NCBI GenBank assembly: GCA_000444245.1
Contig: ATSW01003544.1
Location: 1 to 21,950 of the forward strand
Direction of reading: 5' to 3'
Source: Botryllus schlosseri
Lineage: Eukaryota > Chordata > Ascidiacea > Stolidobranchia > Styelidae
DNA: 21,950 nt
The position numbers were made by a program, and so were the translations under genes. This document shows, piece by piece, positions 18,186 through 21,950 of this stretch (its first letter is position 1; every line of letters begins with the position of its first letter). The notes below the pieces were generated by a model. The model saw nothing but the letters and a program-made list of their open reading frames with translations. It was not told the DNA's origin and did not search any database.

Positions 18186-18296
18186 ACTATCTCTCTCGAA
18201 TGGGAATTTTCTACAGATTAGTTCAGAATTTGGGAATTGAGTCAAGTACATTTCATATCGAGTGAGAGTTCATTCCAATAAGCACGACAATGAAAA

Positions 18297-18420
18297 ATGT
18301 CTGTACAGCAAGCCTGGCTCCTTTCCCACGACAAAGTTCTCCTGTAACTTTTCCAGGAAGCCCAGAAAAGAGAATAGGATAAAATTTTGAACACAGAAAG
18401 ATTTCAGATATGAGATTATA
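18297..18420 (+). repeat. AT-rich dispersed repeat, copy 3
   Basis: TGTCTGTACAGCAAGCCTGG, CTCCTTTCCC, AAAGTTCTCCTG and TTTTCCAGGAA follow the same order as at 5030-5100. The minus-strand open frames at 18253-18522 are repeat shadows. Confidence 0.5.
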
Positions 18421-18741
18421 GGATTGGACCCCAACGATACGGATTGAAACGTCAATTATCAAGAGTGTGTATACTGTCCACTGTGGAGGAAGGAGGACGA
18501 TATTTCGATCTTTGTACCACATATGATTGCCGTGACTTCCAGTGCGTGCTGAAATATCAACAAGGTCATTATTAGTTTAATCAATAATCGTCAAATTATA
18601 ATTCGTACAAGCGGATTATAATCCAGTCGTTTTAGGAATGCTGGAGAAATTTTCATATGGTGTATAAGAACATCCCTTGTGTTACAACTCTAATGTACAC
18701 TCAACAGATTTTACCGAATAGAATAGGAAAACGCTTCAGAG
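18421..18741. other. Spacer before tRNA-Val (AAC)
   Basis: No feature apart from the A4 run at 18728-18731 that terminates the minus-strand tRNA transcript. Confidence 0.5.
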
Positions 18742-18814
18742 TAGTTCCGCTGGGGCTTGAACCCAGGACCTTCTGCGTGTTAAGCAGACGTGATAACCAC
18801 TACACTACGGAACT
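18742..18814 (-). tRNA. tRNA-Val-AAC: tRNA-Val (anticodon AAC)
   Basis: Read on the minus strand, the acceptor AGTTCCG pairs with CGGAACT and the discriminator is A. The A-box region is TAGTGTAGTGG, the anticodon loop TTAACAC and the T arm CTGGG-TTCAAGC-CCCAG. A run of four A (18728-18731) on the plus strand gives a TTTT terminator in the transcript. Intact by eye. Confidence 0.95.
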
Positions 18815-19432
18815 CGGCTGAGCGCTTGCCACTTCAACAATCGATACACATTACGCGGGTTTATACGTGTTTTCTCTTTAGTTCACAAACGGATCGTTTC
18901 ATTATGTATGTAAGGCGGAATGCAGTTTGTTGTAGCATGCAACACATTCAGCCACCAATGTTTTACGGACGCGCCACAATATCGGGGTTGGTTTACTAAT
19001 CTTAACGCAAAATCCCCGACATAATGACTACATGCGGGATGTAGAAAACGATGCACTAATAAGAAATTCATCCAACGCATGCGAAATGTAGCGATATCGT
19101 ATGTTCTCTCTTAGGAAGATTTGTTCTCTTTTCCCGATGGCCGTACTCTTTTTCGCTTTCAACGAGATTTTCATGCGATCAGACAGCGAAGATGAAAAAC
19201 GTCAGTACCTCGCAAGCTACTGACGATGTGTTGACTAAAATCAAGGTCGACTCTCTCGCGACTTGAAGAATCTGTTTGAACTTCCCGTTTCTACGTATGT
19301 TATTGTAACTTTTTTGCCCGTTACGGCCAAGCTTGACGCCGAGAAAAAGCGTCCCCATTTTGGGTTCTGGGAATATGGCAGGCCTCCGCAAGCTCAATTG
19401 CCCGTGTGTTCACAGATCATTATTAAGAACGC
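18815..19432. other. 5' flank of tRNA-Val and spacer to the LINE
   Basis: The first 60 bases resemble the flank of the other tRNA-Val gene (20112-20165). The rest has only short open frames without motifs. Confidence 0.5.
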
Positions 19433-19819
19433 TTGAGAGTAAGAGGGGAAGAACGAGATGTTGACAATTGGCATATACGCGGCGGATTCGGCGTCCTAAA
19501 CATAGAAGATATGCGGAAACTAGAAATCGCCAAGTTTATGTATCAGTTTCACTGCGGTCGTTGCCCCGAATATTTCAATGACTTCTTTACCTCTGAATCA
19601 AAAGCGCACAAGTACAACACACGCGCGTCCACGTCGTCCAAATATCATATGATCGACCGAAAAGATCATCGCTCCATCAAATATGCCGGACCTGATGTGT
19701 GGAACAGTATCCCGCCGGCCATCCGACAGTCGACGAGCATGTCCACATTCAAGTCGAAATACAAGCAATTACTACTAAATAAATACAGTCCATCCTCAAG
19801 ATTACCGGACCACGACTGA
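19433..19819 (+). mobile_element. 5'-truncated non-LTR retrotransposon (LINE), C-terminal end of ORF2
   Basis: The open frame encodes the end of a LINE polyprotein after the reverse transcriptase: LNIEDMRKLEIAKFMYQFH, HKYNTRAS, then AGPDVWNSIPPAIRQSTSMS, TFKSKYKQLLLNKY and a stop. The motif series HxYNTR ... GPxxWNSIPxxIR ... SxxxFKxxLKxxLL is the well-known C-terminus of CR1/L2-like and related LINEs. Only about 110 codons remain, so the 5' part is missing, as is usual. The frame is open to its stop. Confidence 0.8.
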
Positions 19820-19969
19820 CCTATCGACTTCCCATGACATGCCGCCCTATTTTTTTGTCGCATTCTTTTTTCTATACTATCTTCTTTACTTTCATTCAGT
19901 GTGCATGCCTCCTCTTTACATCGCCTAGGCCAAGGTGGGTGTCAGATTCCCTAGATTCCCTAGATTCTC
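19820..19969 (+). mobile_element. LINE 3' untranslated tail with 9-bp terminal repeats
   Basis: Follows the LINE stop: pyrimidine-rich sequence ending in about 2.7 copies of GATTCCCTA (19945-19969). CR1/L2-like LINEs often end in short tandem repeats instead of poly(A), so this is the likely 3' terminus. Confidence 0.5.
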
Positions 19970-20038
19970 ATCCCGAGAATAGCCTTAATTCACAATTGGA
20001 CGATTGTTCAGAATAAAATAGAAAAAAAATAGAGGATA

Positions 20039-20111
20039 TAGTTCCGCTGGGGCTCGAACCCAGGACCTTCTGCGTGTGAAGCAGACGTGATAACCGCTAC
20101 ACTACGGAACT
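20039..20111 (-). tRNA. tRNA-Val-CAC: tRNA-Val (anticodon CAC)
   Basis: A cloverleaf as at 18742, with loop TTCACAC, D-arm GCGG and T-loop TTCGAGC: three differences in 73 nt. The first anticodon base is one of them, so this is a sister isoacceptor. An A8 run (20022-20029) supplies the terminator. The 5' flanks of the two genes also resemble each other (a GTTTATA block at similar spacing), which supports a local duplication. Confidence 0.95.
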
Positions 20112-20634
20112 TGGATCGGACGTCACTTATTCATCGATGTATTCAAATTACACAGGTTTATAATGCTTTGCTGAGTTTACCAGCCGATTTTCAGGATGTG
20201 TAATGTGTATGCTTAGCACATGCCTTGTGAAAATACGGTGTGCTATGTGACATACACGAACCAACGTTTTCGTGCGCTTAACGATCACACTAGAGTAAAT
20301 CATCCGAACGGTCTCCGACGGTGTTTTCTAGAGAATACATTGTGGGACAAATCTTATCTTGAATTCAAGCAAATTTGCGCAACCCAAATTCGACGTTTGT
20401 TCATGATCGCGCCATATTGTAGTAACTACTTTCTGCGTGTCTCGCTTATTGGCTATTGCATCCAACCCAGTGACGTCCGAAAAGAAAAGAAACACCACCG
20501 GAGAACGCACGAAGCGCGAAGAAATTTTTCGTTGCAAGAAATTTATCGAATAGGCTATTACATACATATTGGACCGCTCAGGCGCCGTCTCTGCCCAAAA
20601 TTTAACCCTTCGCGACCCGTGTTATGCTCGCAAG

Positions 20635-21114
20635 TAGGGATGGGCGCAATGATTCGAGTACTCGAATCTGACTCGAGTGATTAATTCAATGAGTCGAGTC
20701 GAGTAGCAAATGACGAATTATTCGAGTACTGAAATCATACGCTCCTCGCTACTGAAAATTATTTTATCAACGAGAAATATGGTTTCGATTCTATTTTCCT
20801 CTGTGGAAGCCTTGAAACCTTGATTGGGCGTATCGCAGCACACGAAACATATCGTACAAAGTTACGACCGTTACTAGAAAAACATTTCCGAAATCATGAT
20901 CCACCAACAACATTGTCACAAAGTTCAATGAAGTCGTTTAATGTGATGGATATCGGGCATTATTCTTTGTGGGGACACAAAAGGTACGTATTTGAACTTT
21001 GACATATCACAATTTGCTGTGACATCATAGTGAATGATACTCGAATACTCGACTCGAAGCATAATACGTGATTCAGCATCGAATCACTCAGGTACTCGAT
21101 GTTGCCCAGCCCTA
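20635..21114. mobile_element. hAT-like non-autonomous element rich in ACTCGAGT motifs, copy B
   Basis: The same element in duplication copy B, with the same TAGGGATGGGC and GCCCAGCCCTA ends. The flanks CTCGCAAG (left) and GTCGCAAC (right) match at 6 of 8 positions, a plausible degraded 8-bp hAT target duplication. Copy A has lost the left one. Confidence 0.74.
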
Positions 21115-21373
21115 GTCGCAACCCATACTTCAAGAACCCCGTTGGAAGAACCTACTTAAGATGGTTTTCGAATGCGAACCTCTGGACATGATAGAGTGTG
21201 GCGTGCGGTATACGAAGTTGAGCCGAACGTCCGAACTGGATTGTGCTGTGATAGCGATCTCCCGGCATTCCATCAAAAAACTGCAAACACTTCAAACCCA
21301 ATAAAAGGTACATTTTTGAAATTTCCACGTCATTTATTGGTTTATGACGCCACGGTCCGTCGGAGTACACATG

Positions 21374-21447
21374 GGCCGGTTAGCTCAGTTGGTTAGAGCG
21401 TCGTGCTAATAACGCGAATGTCGCGGGTTCGAGCCCCGTACTGGCCA
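21374..21447 (+). tRNA. tRNA-Ile-AAT: tRNA-Ile (anticodon AAU), copy B, fully paired
   Basis: Identical to the gene at 17346 except for C instead of G at position 50, which restores the 50-64 pair. The acceptor GGCCGGT/ACTGGCC, loop TAATAAC, B box GGTTCGAGCCC and discriminator A are all in place. This is the better candidate for the working copy. Confidence 0.96.
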
Positions 21448-21455
21448 CCGCAATT

Positions 21456-21501
<46 letters not shown>

Positions 21502-21528
21502 CCCCTGGTTCAATCCCGGGTCGCGGCA
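21456..21528 (+). tRNA. tRNA-Phe-GAA: tRNA-Phe (anticodon GAA), copy B, fully paired
   Basis: The acceptor GCCGCGA/TCGCGGC is perfect, the anticodon loop is CTGAAGA, the B box is GGTTCAATCCC and the discriminator is A. It starts 8 nt after tRNA-Ile, with no T-run between them. Compared with copy A it differs at position 3 and at one variable-region base. Confidence 0.96.
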
Positions 21529-21529
21529 G

Positions 21530-21535
21530 CTTTTT
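21530..21535 (+). terminator. Pol III terminator T-run after the copy B tRNA pair
   Basis: A TTTTT run two bases after tRNA-Phe, the first such run downstream of the Ile-Phe pair. Confidence 0.8.
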
Positions 21536-21722
21536 CGTCGGATTTTTTTAGACCCGAGACCGCTTATATCGCTTTACCGATAATATCGGAGTTTTTATAA
21601 CACTTGGAAAGAATTGTCGGTTGCCTACTGGCCATTAAAAGTAATAATTTATAGGAATTTTCCGTCACGTCCCAGCATGGTAGCAGAGTTGAACAAAACT
21701 TCCAGATATTCCAAATTACATT

Positions 21723-21950
21723 GCCGATATTTCAGACTTGGAGGACAGATTCTAGGTGGATCAGTGCCTGATCAATATCTTAATTTATATTTTCGGAATT
21801 GGTGCAACAGTAGCTTTCGATCAAGACCAGATTCAGTAATTTCTGCGCTCGGGAAGATAGTTTTTGGATTGCCAGAAATCCACTCCAGCCTCAGCGAAGC
21901 GGAACGAAGCTGCAAAATCGGTCGTTGCCGTTCCATGTTTAATTTCTATA
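21723..21950. other. Unique sequence after duplication copy B
   Basis: It differs from the SINE region that follows copy A, which places the duplication edge at 21722. A possible hairpin (GGAACG ... CGTTCC, 21901-21937) is short. No gene seen before the window end. Confidence 0.45.

Larger units (their letters stand above)
20289..21722 (+). repeat. Segmental duplication, copy B (about 1.4 kb, carries tRNA-Ile/Phe)
   Basis: The sister of 16293-17696, about 4.0 kb downstream. It is slightly longer because it keeps bases missing in copy A (TGCTCGCA before the hAT-like element and a stretch near 20880-20930). Its tRNAs retain all stem pairs. After 21722 the sequence differs from that after copy A, which marks the edge of the duplication. 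Confidence 0.92.

Noticed and set aside
20220-20684. Plus-strand open frame of 154 codons in duplication copy B
   Set aside because: The equivalent frame in copy A is shorter and altered, and it runs into the hAT-like terminal repeat, so it is unlikely to be protein-coding.
1-21950. CRISPR arrays, bacterial operons or phage modules
   Set aside because: No regularly spaced repeats, no dense gene packing and no bacterial signals; the introns, Pol III tRNAs and SINEs indicate animal nuclear DNA.

Overview
This is nuclear DNA from an animal, most likely an invertebrate. It has one spliced gene with GT-AG introns, eukaryotic tRNA genes with internal A and B boxes and T-run terminators, tRNA-derived SINEs, the tail of a non-LTR retrotransposon, and many small inverted-repeat DNA transposons, several with hAT-like ends. 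A tunicate or another invertebrate deuterostome would fit, but that placement is inference only. Scattered single N calls, densest at 9400-10250, mark a poorly read stretch that overlaps the only protein gene.

Region by region: 1-7,500 is gene-poor repeat DNA. It holds right-hand ends of hAT-like elements (to 143, 824 and 1861), a minus-strand SINE (3090-3300), a 549-bp inverted-repeat element (3677-4225), an AT-rich dispersed repeat (about 4880-5150) and a 114-bp MITE (6527-6640). 7,503-11,701 holds the one gene I can build on the plus strand: a signal-peptide exon, three exons making one I-set immunoglobulin domain, a Ser/Thr-rich stalk exon, a short linker exon and a final exon with a GPI-anchor-like tail, about 321 residues in all. 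Its introns carry a 330-bp MITE, two copies of another repeat, and two local tandem duplications, one of which copies the splice acceptor of exon 4. 11,702-16,292 is again repeats: a hAT-like element (12549-13244), a 5'-damaged intron-containing tRNA-Tyr gene, a second MITE copy ending in a large foldback, and more hAT ends.

16,293-21,950 is a tRNA neighbourhood. A segment of about 1.4 kb occurs twice in direct orientation (16293-17696 and 20289-21722). Each copy carries a small hAT-like element and a closely spaced tRNA-Ile(AAU)/tRNA-Phe(GAA) pair that looks dicistronic. Copy B has fully paired tRNAs; copy A has one G-G mismatch in each. Between the copies lie two tRNA-Val genes on the minus strand that differ at three bases, one of them turning anticodon AAC into CAC, plus two head-to-head SINE-like units and a 5'-truncated LINE.

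No operon-like or defence-like system is visible. The items most worth attention are the Ig/GPI gene and the duplicated dicistronic tRNA locus. No retrovirus, LTR element or Polinton-type element was recognised.
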